Positions 19,833-26,648 of a stretch of 26,648 nt of DNA are shown in pieces. The position numbers and the translations under genes are program-made. The notes under the pieces are model-generated. The model had not been told where the DNA came from and made no database searches. It saw only the letters and a program-made list of their open reading frames with translations. The stretch lies in NCBI GenBank assembly GCA_045658985.1, contig JAZOWC010000062.1, positions 1-26,648 on the forward strand, read 5' to 3'. The DNA is from RGIG3513 sp045658985. GTDB lineage: Bacteria; Bacillota; Clostridia; Oscillospirales; Butyricicoccaceae. Each line of letters begins with the position of its first letter. Positions within the stretch are counted from its first letter, which is position 1.

Positions 19833-22103
19833 ATGTCAAAACTTCTTATAGTTGAGTCTCCTTCGAAGGCAAAGACGATTACAAAATATCTGGACGGGGA
19901 GTTTGTGGTCAAAGCTTCTATGGGTCATCTGCGCGATCTGCCCAAAAAGAAGCTGGCCGTCGACCCCGAGCGTGATTTTGCGGTAGACTATGAGCCTATC
20001 GAGGGCAAGGGCAAGCTGATCCGCGAGCTGAGCGACGCCGCGCAGGTGGCCGATTCGGTCTATCTGGCAACCGACCCTGACCGTGAAGGAGAGGCTATAT
20101 CCTGGCACCTTGCCGAGCTTTTGGAGCTGGACATGGACAAGACCAGCCGCGTTACTTTCAACGAGATCACCAAGCCTGCCGTGCTTGAGGCGGTCAAGAA
20201 CCCCCGCAGCATCGATATGGATCTGGTCAACGCTCAGCAGGCACGCCGCATACTTGACCGTATCGTGGGCTACAAGCTGTCACCCTTCCTCTGGAAGAAG
20301 GTGCGCAAGGGCCTGAGTGCAGGCCGCGTGCAGTCTGTTGTCACCCGTCTGGTAGTGGACAGAGAGCGTGAGATCCGCGCATTCGTCCCCGAAGAATACT
20401 GGACTATTGACGCTGTGCTGAGCCACGGCAGAAAGAACTTTACCGCACATTTTTACGGCGACCTTAAAGGCAAGCTTGACCTGCCCAACCGTGAGGCTGT
20501 GGACAAGGTGCTGGAGAGCGTCAGCGGCGCACAGTACACCGTGAGCGCATACAAGACCTCCCAGAAAAAGCGTCAGCCCGCACCGCCCTTTATCACCTCC
20601 ACTCTGCAGCAGGATGCATCCCGCCGACTGTCCATGCCCGCCAAGCGCGTCATGAAGGTGGCGCAGGAGCTGTACGAAGGCGTGGACATCGAGGGCAGAG
20701 GCACCAGCGGTCTTATTACCTATATCCGTACCGACTCTCTGCGTATTGCCGACAGCGCTCTCAGTGAGGTGCGCAGCTTTATCGGCAGCCGCTTCGGCAG
20801 CGAGTACAAGCCGCAGAAGGCACGTTATTTCAAGACCAAGAAGGGTGCTCAGGATGCTCACGAAGCTATCCGTCCCACCGATCCCACCCTTGATCCCGAT
20901 TCTATCAAAAAGAGCCTGACCCCCGATCAGTACAAGCTGTACAAGCTGATCTGGTCGAGATTTGTCGCCAGCCAGATGAGCGATGCCGTGCTGGACACCG
21001 CTTCTGCCGACATCACCGCCAACGGCTATGTGTTCCGCGCATCGGGCACGGCTGTTGCATTCCCCGGATTTTTGGCACTGTATGAGGAGAGCCGTGACGA
21101 GCAGGACGAGCAGGAAGCACCTCTGCCTCCGCTGTCCGTAGGCGAGGAGGTCAACCTCAAGAAGCTGGAGGAGAAGCAGCACTTCACCCAGCCTCCCGCA
21201 CGTTACACCGAGGCATCCCTCATCAAGGCTATGGAAGAAAAAGGCATCGGCCGACCCAGCACCTATGCACCTACAATTTCTGTCATCATAGACCGTGAAT
21301 ACGTGGTCAAAGAGGGCAAGGCGCTCCGTCCTTCCACTCTGGGCGAGGCTGTTACCGAGCTGATGGAGGAGCGTTTTGCCGACATCGTGGATGTCAGCTT
21401 TACCGCAGGAATGGAAGACAAGCTGGACGGCGTGGAAAAGGGCGACACCGACTACCGCGTGGTGCTGAGAGACTTCTACGACGGATTTATGGGTGAGCTT
21501 CAGGATGCCGAAAAGGCTATGGAGAAGCAGTACGTCAAGGTCAAGGATGAAGAAAGCGACGTGGTCTGCGACCTCTGCGGCCGCAAGATGGTCATCAAGG
21601 TGGGCAGATTCGGCAAGTTCCTTGCTTGCCCCGGCTACCCCGAGTGCAAGAACACCAAGCCTCTCAGTCAGGATGCCAACGTGCCCTGCCCCGTATGCGG
21701 CGCACGCCTGCTCAAGAAAAAGAGCAAGAGCGGATACTATTATTACGGCTGCGAAAAGAATCCCGAATGCTCCTTTATGACATGGGATTCTCCCACCAAT
21801 AAAAAATGCCCCAAGTGCGGACAGGTGCTCTACCGCCACTATACCAAAGAGGACAAGCGCACCCTCTGCCACACTCCCGACTGCGGATATGAGGAGCCTA
21901 TAGCAACCCGCCGCAAGGCCGCCTCTGCCGAGGGCGAAGAAAAGAAGCCTGCCCGCAAGACAGCTTCCAAGACAGCCTCCAAGACCGCCGCAAAATCTAC
22001 AAAAACCGCAGCCAAGACCACCAAAACCGCAGCCAAAACCGCAGAGAAGAAGACAAGCACAAGAAGAACCAAAAAGACCGCCGATACCGGCAGCGAAGAA
22101 TAA
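19833..22103 (+). CDS. topA: DNA topoisomerase I (type IA)
   Basis: 756-aa TopA, which relaxes negative supercoils. The TOPRIM domain has Glu8 in 'VESPSKAKT' and the metal site 'DPDREGE' (81-87); the catalytic Tyr is Tyr297 in 'GLITYIRTDS'; 'AHEAIRPTD' (342-350) and 'GIGRPSTYAPTI' (471-482) are family blocks. Three C-terminal Cys4 zinc ribbons follow: Cys579/582/599/605, Cys619/622/640/646 and Cys659/662/679/684. The end (about 700-756) is a Lys/Thr/Ala-rich histone-H1-like tail made of repeated 'KTA' and 'KTAAK' units, probably binding DNA without sequence preference. Ribosome site AGGAGG. It lies 17 bases after dprA and 3 bases before trmFO. Confidence 0.97.
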   Translation: MSKLLIVESPSKAKTITKYLDGEFVVKASMGHLRDLPKKKLAVDPERDFAVDYEPIEGKGKLIRELSDAAQVADSVYLATDPDREGEAISWHLAELLELDMDKTSRVTFNEITKPAVLEAVKNPRSIDMDLVNAQQARRILDRIVGYKLSPFLWKKVRKGLSAGRVQSVVTRLVVDREREIRAFVPEEYWTIDAVLSHGRKNFTAHFYGDLKGKLDLPNREAVDKVLESVSGAQYTVSAYKTSQKKRQPAPPFITSTLQQDASRRLSMPAKRVMKVAQELYEGVDIEGRGTSGLITYIRTDSLRIADSALSEVRSFIGSRFGSEYKPQKARYFKTKKGAQDAHEAIRPTDPTLDPDSIKKSLTPDQYKLYKLIWSRFVASQMSDAVLDTASADITANGYVFRASGTAVAFPGFLALYEESRDEQDEQEAPLPPLSVGEEVNLKKLEEKQHFTQPPARYTEASLIKAMEEKGIGRPSTYAPTISVIIDREYVVKEGKALRPSTLGEAVTELMEERFADIVDVSFTAGMEDKLDGVEKGDTDYRVVLRDFYDGFMGELQDAEKAMEKQYVKVKDEESDVVCDLCGRKMVIKVGRFGKFLACPGYPECKNTKPLSQDANVPCPVCGARLLKKKSKSGYYYYGCEKNPECSFMTWDSPTNKKCPKCGQVLYRHYTKEDKRTLCHTPDCGYEEPIATRRKAASAEGEEKKPARKTASKTASKTAAKSTKTAAKTTKTAAKTAEKKTSTRRTKKTADTGSEE
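21958..22053 (+). repeat. topA: Degenerate tandem repeat encoding the KTA-rich TopA tail
   Basis: A run of short, imperfect repeats built from AAGAC(A/C), GC(A/C/T) and TCCAAG or GCCAAG codons encodes the lysine-threonine-alanine tail of topoisomerase I. Such tracts expand and contract easily, so length differences between strains are expected. Confidence 0.75.
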
Positions 22104-22106
22104 AAT

Positions 22107-23420
22107 ATGGATAGAGTAACCGTTGCAGGCGCAGGTCTGGCGGGCTGCGAGGCGGCGTATCAGCTGGCCATCCGCGGCGTGCCCGTGCGCCTTATAGAAC
22201 AAAAACCCCACAAAAGTACCCCTGCACACAAATCCTCGGATTTTGCCGAGCTTGTGTGCTCCAACTCCCTGAGAGGCGCGGGACTGTCCACAGCTCCCGG
22301 CCTGCTCAAAGAGGAGCTCAGACGGTGTTCCTCGCTGATCATGCAGGCGGCGGACAAGTTCTCCGTACCTGCAGGCGGCGCGCTTGCCGTGGACAGAGAG
22401 CTGTTTTCGGGATATATCACCGAGACGATCAAGAACCACCCGCTTATCGAGGTGGTATCCGCCGAGGTGGAGAGCATCCCCGAGGGCAGATGCATCATAG
22501 CCACAGGCCCTCTCACCGAGGGCAAACTGGCTTCTGAGATAGACGGACTGTTTGGTCAGCCCCTGCACTTTTATGATGCGGCGGCGCCCATAGTCAGCGC
22601 CGAGAGCATAGATATGAGCGTGGCATTTGCCGCATCCCGCTATGACAAGGGCGATGCCGACTATATCAACTGCCCGATGGATAAAGAACAGTACGAAAAG
22701 TTCGTATTTGAGCTTGCCCGTGCCCGTGAGGCTGAGGTGCACGGCTTTGAGGACAAAAAGGTCTTTGAGGGATGTATGCCAGTCGAGGTCATGGCGCGCA
22801 GAGGTGAGGACACCCTCCGCTTCGGTCCCCTCAAGCCGGTTGGTCTGCGCGATCCCCGCACCGACAAGCGTCCTTACGCCGTGGTGCAGCTGCGCGCCGA
22901 GGACAAAGAAAAAACCATGTACAACATAGTGGGATTCCAGACCCATCTGCTCCATCCCGAGCAGAAGCGTGTGTTCGGTATGATCCCGGGACTTGAGAAA
23001 GCCGAGTTTTTGCGCTACGGTGTCATGCACCGCAACAGCTTTATTTCGTCCCCCGGCAAGCTGGACAGGTTCTACCGTGTTATCGGCAGAGAGCAGCTGA
23101 TGTTTGCGGGACAGATGACGGGTGTTGAGGGATATATTGAGTCCACCGCGTCGGGTCTGTGCTGCGGCATCAATATGGCCAGAGCCGTGTTGGGCAAGGA
23201 GCCTGTGGAGTTCCCCCAGCTGACCGCCATCGGCGCGCTGAGCACCTATATCAGCTGCGGCTCCGAGGTGGCTTTTCAGCCGATGAACATCAATTTCGGC
23301 ATCATTCCCTCGCTGGAATACAGAGTCAAAGTCAAGCGTGACAGATATCTTGCCGTATCCGAGCGTGCGCTGGGCGCACTTGAGGGCATACTGCCTCAGA
23401 TCAAGGAGGACGTAAAATGA
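22107..23420 (+). CDS. trmFO: Methylenetetrahydrofolate-tRNA (uracil-5-)-methyltransferase TrmFO
   Basis: 437-aa flavoenzyme that makes m5U54 (ribothymidine) in the T-loop of tRNA with methylene-tetrahydrofolate and FADH2. N-terminal FAD site 'VAGAGLAGCEAA' (6-17); the catalytic Cys51 lies in 'ELVCSNSLRG', and Cys223, in 'FEGCMPVEVMA', matches the second important Cys of the Bacillus enzyme. 'VGFQTHLL' and 'GQMTGVEGYIESTASGL' are strong family signatures. Length is as expected. It starts 3 bases after topA with no good ribosome site, and its stop overlaps plsX by 4 bases (ATGA), so both junctions suggest translational coupling. The topA-trmFO order is conserved in Bacillota. Confidence 0.97.
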   Translation: MDRVTVAGAGLAGCEAAYQLAIRGVPVRLIEQKPHKSTPAHKSSDFAELVCSNSLRGAGLSTAPGLLKEELRRCSSLIMQAADKFSVPAGGALAVDRELFSGYITETIKNHPLIEVVSAEVESIPEGRCIIATGPLTEGKLASEIDGLFGQPLHFYDAAAPIVSAESIDMSVAFAASRYDKGDADYINCPMDKEQYEKFVFELARAREAEVHGFEDKKVFEGCMPVEVMARRGEDTLRFGPLKPVGLRDPRTDKRPYAVVQLRAEDKEKTMYNIVGFQTHLLHPEQKRVFGMIPGLEKAEFLRYGVMHRNSFISSPGKLDRFYRVIGREQLMFAGQMTGVEGYIESTASGLCCGINMARAVLGKEPVEFPQLTAIGALSTYISCGSEVAFQPMNINFGIIPSLEYRVKVKRDRYLAVSERALGALEGILPQIKEDVK

Positions 23421-24430
23421 AAATAGCCATAGACGTAATGGGCGGCGACCTCGCCCCCAAAGCTCCCGTACTGGGCGCACTGGCAGCCGCAGATAAGTTT
23501 GGCTGCGAGGTGGTACTGGTAGGCGACAGCGCGCAGATCGAGCCTCTGCTTGAGGGCAAAGACCGCAGCCGCGTCAGTATTGTACATACCACCGAGGTAA
23601 TCACCAACGAAGAAAAAGCAACTTCTGCCGTCCGCGCAAAAAAGGACAGCAGTATGTCGGTGGCCCTCAAGCTTGTTGCCGACGGTGAGGCCGATGCGGT
23701 GGTCTCGGCAGGCAGCACGGGCGCACTGCTGACCGGCGCGACTTTTATCGTCAAGCGTATCAAAGGCATCCAGCGCGGCGCTCTCGGCACCGTTTTGCCC
23801 ACCAAGGGCCAAAACGGTGTTATGCTCCTCGACTGCGGCGCCAACGCCGAATGCACTCCCGAGTATCTGCTGCAGTTCGGCTTCCTCGGCAGCTTCTATA
23901 TGAACAAGGTCGAGGGCGTTCAGTGCCCCAGAGTTGCTCTGCTCAACAACGGCACCGAAGAGGGCAAGGGTGATCCTCTGCGCAAGGAGGCGTTTGAGCT
24001 GCTTAGACAGGCTTCCGATGAGGGCAGGATCAACTTCGTTGGCAATATGGAGGGCAGAGACATCCTCAGCGGCGACTGCGACGTTCTGGTGTGCGACGGT
24101 TTTTCGGGCAATATCGCGCTCAAGAGCGTAGAGGGCACGGCAATGTTCGTTATGCGCGAGATCAAGCATATACTCTACAAGAACATCCTATCCAAAATAG
24201 CCGCACTGCTGGTCAAGCCCGGACTCTACGGACTCAAGGACAAGATGGACTACAACAAGGTGGGCGGAGCACCCTTCCTCGGTATATCCAAGCCGGTCAT
24301 CAAGGCTCACGGCTCCAGCAACGAGGAGAGTTATTGCTCGGCTATCAGGCAGGCTATCAGATTCGTAGAGGGCGGCTTTATCGACGCCGTTTGCGAAAAT
24401 ATAGAATATATGACGGTCAAAAAAGACTAA
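23417..24430 (+). CDS. plsX: Phosphate acyltransferase PlsX
   Basis: 337-aa PlsX, which makes acyl-phosphate from acyl-ACP, the first step of phosphatidic acid synthesis with PlsY. N-terminal 'IAIDVMGGDLAPKAPVLGA' (3-21), the central 'AVVSAGSTGALLTGATFIVK' and 'LLDCGANAECTPEYLLQF' blocks, 'LLNNGTEEGKG' and 'VCDGFSGNIALKS' are all family signatures. Length matches. The start overlaps the trmFO stop by 4 bases and uses the GGAGG at the end of trmFO. acpP follows, so the acyl carrier that feeds PlsX is encoded next door. Confidence 0.97.
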   Translation: MKIAIDVMGGDLAPKAPVLGALAAADKFGCEVVLVGDSAQIEPLLEGKDRSRVSIVHTTEVITNEEKATSAVRAKKDSSMSVALKLVADGEADAVVSAGSTGALLTGATFIVKRIKGIQRGALGTVLPTKGQNGVMLLDCGANAECTPEYLLQFGFLGSFYMNKVEGVQCPRVALLNNGTEEGKGDPLRKEAFELLRQASDEGRINFVGNMEGRDILSGDCDVLVCDGFSGNIALKSVEGTAMFVMREIKHILYKNILSKIAALLVKPGLYGLKDKMDYNKVGGAPFLGISKPVIKAHGSSNEESYCSAIRQAIRFVEGGFIDAVCENIEYMTVKKD

Positions 24431-24436
24431 AAACAG

Positions 24437-24465
24437 TTTACAACAGAGCAAACCTCTGTTATAAT
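24437..24465 (+). promoter_or_regulatory. Promoter of acpP with 7-bp dyad in the spacer
   Basis: A -35 TTTACA (24437-24442), a 17-bp spacer and a consensus -10 TATAAT (24460-24465). The spacer is nearly filled by an inverted repeat, AACAGAG (24442-24448) and CTCTGTT (24454-24460), around CAAAC. The RNA start would be near 24472. The dyad does not match the FapR or FabT sites I know. Confidence 0.7.
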
Positions 24466-24514
24466 CCGCATATGATACCATGTAAACTACCGGATAATGT
24501 CAGGAGGAAAGATT

Positions 24515-24745
24515 ATGATCCTTGAAAAACTGAAAGAACTTATTGCACAGCAGTTCAGTGTTGATGCAGACAGCATTACCGCAGAGACCAGATTTATCGA
24601 AGATCTGGATGCCGATTCCATCGATATCGTCGAGTTTATCATGGCGGTGGAAGAAGAGTTCGGCCTCGGTGAGACCGAGGAGAGCGCTCTTGAGGGCATC
24701 AGAACCGTGGGCGACATTGCCGACTACGTAAAAGACAAACAGTAA
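24515..24745 (+). CDS. acpP: Acyl carrier protein
   Basis: 76-aa acyl carrier protein of fatty acid synthesis. The phosphopantetheine attachment Ser is Ser35 in 'EDLDADSIDIVEF' (the usual D-S-L/I motif); the protein is acidic, with the expected four-helix pattern and C-terminal 'VGDIADYVKDKQ'. The ATG at 24515 follows AGGAGGAAAG; an in-frame start six codons earlier overlaps this site. It has its own promoter 84 bases downstream of plsX and a GC-rich hairpin after it, as fits the most strongly expressed gene of the group. Confidence 0.96.
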   Translation: MILEKLKELIAQQFSVDADSITAETRFIEDLDADSIDIVEFIMAVEEEFGLGETEESALEGIRTVGDIADYVKDKQ

Positions 24746-24754
24746 TCAACAGAT

Positions 24755-24784
24755 GGGGAAGGGTACGCCCTTCCCCTGCTTTTC
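24755..24784 (+). terminator. Hairpin between acpP and rnc, probable partial terminator
   Basis: GGGGAAGGG (24755-24763) pairs perfectly with CCCTTCCCC (24768-24776) around TACG, a very stable tetraloop class. The tail TGCTTTTC holds only four T bases in a row. Read-through into rnc is likely because rnc has no other clear promoter in the 51-base gap. Confidence 0.75.
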
Positions 24785-24796
24785 GGAAGTGAGTTT

Positions 24797-25462
24797 ATGA
24801 AGCTTGATTATACATTCCGCGATACGAGCCTGCTCAAAACAGCGCTGACCCACCGCTCCTATGCCAACGAGCACCGCGAGGCGGGCATCAGGGACAATGA
24901 GCGGCTGGAGTTTTTGGGCGACAGCGTACTGGGGCTTATCTGTACCAAGTTTATATGCAGCCAATACAAAAATCTGCCCGAGGGCGAGCTTACCAAGCTC
25001 CGCGCAGCCATAGTCTGCGAGGGCTCTCTGTATGAGTATGCCCAGACTATAGGACTGGGCGAGGAGCTGCTTCTGGGCAAGGGCGAAAAAGCAACCGGGG
25101 GAGAATACCGTCCCTCGGTGGTTTCCGATGCCATGGAGGCGCTTATTGCGGCGGTCTATCTTGACGGCGGATTTGACGAGGCCGAGAAGCTTATTATAGG
25201 TTTTATCCGCGACAAGGCCGAAGAAGTTGTCAAAACCCGTATGACCGAGGATTACAAGACCGCTCTGCAGGAGATCGTGCAGAAGAATCACGAAGAGGTG
25301 CTGTCATACCGTCTCAAATCGGAGAGCGGCCCCGATCACGACAAACGGTTTGCCGTTGAGGTGCTGATCAACAGCAACGTCCTTGCCTGCGGCGAGGGCA
25401 AGAGCAAGAAAGCCGCCGAGCAGGCCGCCGCCAAGCTGGCGCTGGAACTGATGGGTCAATGA
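24797..25462 (+). CDS. rnc: Ribonuclease III
   Basis: 221-aa RNase III, which cuts double-stranded RNA such as rRNA precursors. The signature 'NERLEFLGDSVL' (34-45, with Glu37 and Asp42) and the second acidic pair 'DAMEALIAA' (Asp111, Glu114) form the metal site. A double-stranded RNA-binding domain covers about 151-221, with 'GPDHDKRFAVEVLIN' and the final 'KSKKAAEQAAAKLALELM'. Length is typical. A GGAAGTGAG stretch before the ATG is a modest ribosome site. It overlaps the following radical SAM gene by 4 bases. Confidence 0.97.
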   Translation: MKLDYTFRDTSLLKTALTHRSYANEHREAGIRDNERLEFLGDSVLGLICTKFICSQYKNLPEGELTKLRAAIVCEGSLYEYAQTIGLGEELLLGKGEKATGGEYRPSVVSDAMEALIAAVYLDGGFDEAEKLIIGFIRDKAEEVVKTRMTEDYKTALQEIVQKNHEEVLSYRLKSESGPDHDKRFAVEVLINSNVLACGEGKSKKAAEQAAAKLALELMGQ

Positions 25463-26451
25463 AAACCTCTATAATCCCCATATTCATCCCCCATCTGGGC
25501 TGCCCCAACGATTGCATATTCTGCAATCAGCGGCGCATCGCATCTCCGCGAGTGCCATCGGCCTGTGATGTGCGTGAGATCATTGAGCAAGCACTGGTGT
25601 ATGCCGCCAAGCCGCAGATATCTTTTTACGGCGGCAGTTTTACCTGTATAGACACAAAGCTGCAGGAAGAGTATCTTTCGGCAGCTTTTGAGTATGTGCA
25701 ATTGGGCAGAGTCGACTCGCTGCGTGTGTCCACCCGCCCCGACGCCATCGACGAGACGGTGCTGAGCAGACTCAGACGCTACGGTGTCAGGACCGTCGAG
25801 CTTGGCGCCCAGTCCATGGACGACAGAGTGCTCGCGCTTGCCCGCCGCGGCCATACCGCCGAGGATGTGCGCTTGAGCAGCCGCATGATCAAGGATGCGG
25901 GATTTGAACTGGTTCTTCAGATAATGCCCGGTCTGCCCGGAGCCGACGAAGATACTGACATGCAGACCGCCCGTGAGATCGCGGAGCTGAGGCCTGATGC
26001 CGTGCGGGTATATCCCGTCTGCGTCATCAGAGACACCGCCCTCTGCGATATGTACGAGAGGGGAGAGTACCTGCCCCTCACTCCCGAAACCGCCGCCGAG
26101 CGATGCGCCGATATATGGGATGTGTTTAATGGTGCGGGCATTCCTGTCATACGCATGGGTCTCAATCCTACCGAGGAACTGTCGGGCGGCGCCGCCGTTG
26201 CGGGAGCATACCATCCCGCTATGGGTCAGCTGGTGCGATCTGCACGGCTGTACAAAATGGCCACAAAAGAACTGGACAGGCTGATGCCCTTTGAAGGAGC
26301 GGAGATCAGGGTGCAAAAGGGCAGGCTCTCCGATATGCGCGGACAAAAAAACGCCAATATCTCAAAGCTCTCTGCACGCTATCCCAACGCAAAAATCGTG
26401 ATAAAAGAGTGCCCCGAGCAAAAAGAAGAAATATTTATCACAAAAACTTAA
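25459..26451 (+). CDS. Elp3-like radical SAM protein
   Basis: 330-aa radical SAM protein. The iron-sulfur/SAM motif CxxxCxxC is at Cys15, 19, 22 ('CPNDCIFC'), followed by the SAM-binding 'FYGGSFT' (56-62), 'RVSTRPDAI', 'VELGAQSMDDRVL' and 'QIMPGLPG', all typical of the Elp3/oxygen-independent coproporphyrinogen oxidase branch. Full-length Elp3 carries an acetyltransferase domain of about 150 residues; here the protein ends before it, with a short region (about 250-330) of unclear fold. This short form is often found after rnc in Clostridia. The function is not known; tRNA wobble-base modification is an analogy only. The start overlaps the rnc stop by 4 bases. Confidence 0.9.
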   Translation: MKTSIIPIFIPHLGCPNDCIFCNQRRIASPRVPSACDVREIIEQALVYAAKPQISFYGGSFTCIDTKLQEEYLSAAFEYVQLGRVDSLRVSTRPDAIDETVLSRLRRYGVRTVELGAQSMDDRVLALARRGHTAEDVRLSSRMIKDAGFELVLQIMPGLPGADEDTDMQTAREIAELRPDAVRVYPVCVIRDTALCDMYERGEYLPLTPETAAERCADIWDVFNGAGIPVIRMGLNPTEELSGGAAVAGAYHPAMGQLVRSARLYKMATKELDRLMPFEGAEIRVQKGRLSDMRGQKNANISKLSARYPNAKIVIKECPEQKEEIFITKT

Positions 26452-26459
26452 AAAAACAC

Positions 26460-26488
26460 TTGCATTTTGCTTTTGGCTGTGGTATGAT
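26460..26488 (+). promoter_or_regulatory. Promoter of tRNA-Arg
   Basis: A -35 TTGCAT (26460-26465), a 17-bp spacer and an extended -10 TGGTATGAT (hexamer 26483-26488). The predicted RNA start is near 26495, about 20 nt before the mature tRNA. Confidence 0.75.
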
Positions 26489-26514
26489 ACTTGAGCAGCC
26501 AAAAGTTAATACCT

Positions 26515-26591
26515 GCGCTTGTAGCTCAGCTGGATAGAGTGACTGGCTACGAACCAGTAGGTCAGGGGTTCGAGTCCCTTCGGGCGCACCA
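26515..26591 (+). tRNA. tRNA-Arg (anticodon ACG), CCA encoded
   Basis: A full cloverleaf can be drawn. The acceptor arm GCGCTTG pairs with CGGGCGC (two G-U pairs); the D-arm lies in TAGCTCAGCTGGATAGAG; the anticodon stem is ACTGG/CCAGT around CTACGAA, giving anticodon ACG (normally A34 to inosine, reading CGU/CGC/CGA); the T-arm is AGGGG-TTCGAGT-CCCTT. Discriminator A at 26588, and CCA is encoded (26589-26591). Inosine formation would need TadA, encoded elsewhere. Confidence 0.97.
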
Positions 26592-26593
26592 TA

Positions 26594-26632
26594 AAAAAAG
26601 CATCAATCTTGATAAAAGATTGGTGCTTTTTT
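26594..26632 (+). terminator. Intrinsic terminator of tRNA-Arg
   Basis: A 17-bp stem, AAAAAAGCATCAATCTT (26594-26610) with AAGATTGGTGCTTTTTT (26616-26632), one mismatch, around a five-base loop, ending in a T run three bases after the tRNA. Confidence 0.92.
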
Positions 26633-26648
26633 CAATAAAAAGCGTTTC

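Noticed and set aside
20280..23480. A 1066-codon minus-strand open frame opposite topA and trmFO
   Set aside because: Same cause: biased codons of the plus-strand genes. It crosses two unrelated genes, shows no domain and has no initiation site.

Overview
The window looks like the chromosome of a strictly anaerobic, fermentative Bacillota (class Clostridia, probably an Oscillospirales/Ruminococcaceae-like gut lineage). The taxonomic call is inferred from gene content (trimeric [FeFe]-hydrogenase, NfnAB, GlpP antiterminator, the plsX-acpP-rnc order) and from the strong GGAGG ribosome binding sites and sigma-A-type promoters. GC is moderately high in the genes and clearly lower around 16.9-17.96 kb.

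Layout. (1) 35-2834, minus strand: two small lipoprotein genes that share a nearly identical promoter, leader and signal peptide but have unrelated mature parts, then an SSAT-like GNAT acetyltransferase. (2) 2858-8251: divergent promoters, then a plus-strand glycerol-3-phosphate (G3P) operon: glpP antiterminator, an internal intrinsic terminator, a GlpA-like FAD/[2Fe-2S] protein, a second FAD oxidoreductase, a DUF1667 cysteine protein, a HAD-IIA phosphatase and a glycerophosphodiester phosphodiesterase. (3) 8334-9567: flavodoxin and a Nudix hydrolase. (4) 9583-16018: an electron-bifurcation block, nfnA-nfnB then hydC-hydB-hydA, with codon use typical of very high expression. (5) 16124-16909: dapF. 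(6) about 16920-17960: an AT-richer insert with two small membrane-protein genes that carry the same 27-nt leader. (7) 17979-26451: a housekeeping run of trmH/spoU, dprA, topA, trmFO, plsX, acpP, rnc and an Elp3-like radical SAM gene, several of them overlapping or nearly touching. (8) 26515-26591: tRNA-Arg(ACG) with its own promoter and terminator.

How the genes fit together. The G3P operon can release G3P from phosphodiesters (GDPD), oxidise it (GlpA-like and GlpB-like flavoproteins, perhaps with DUF1667) or possibly dephosphorylate it (HAD). GlpP would sense G3P and may act on the terminator that separates it from the rest. NfnAB links NADH, ferredoxin and NADPH; HydABC links NADH, ferredoxin and H2; flavodoxin can replace ferredoxin. 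Together they form a redox-balancing hub for fermentation.

I found no CRISPR array, transposase, phage gene or recognisable defence system. The most interesting signals are regulatory or modular: the recycled promoter/signal-peptide cassette of the lipoproteins, the terminator inside the glpP operon, the competing RNA structures between nfnB and hydC, and the repeat-bounded small-protein cassette after dapF.
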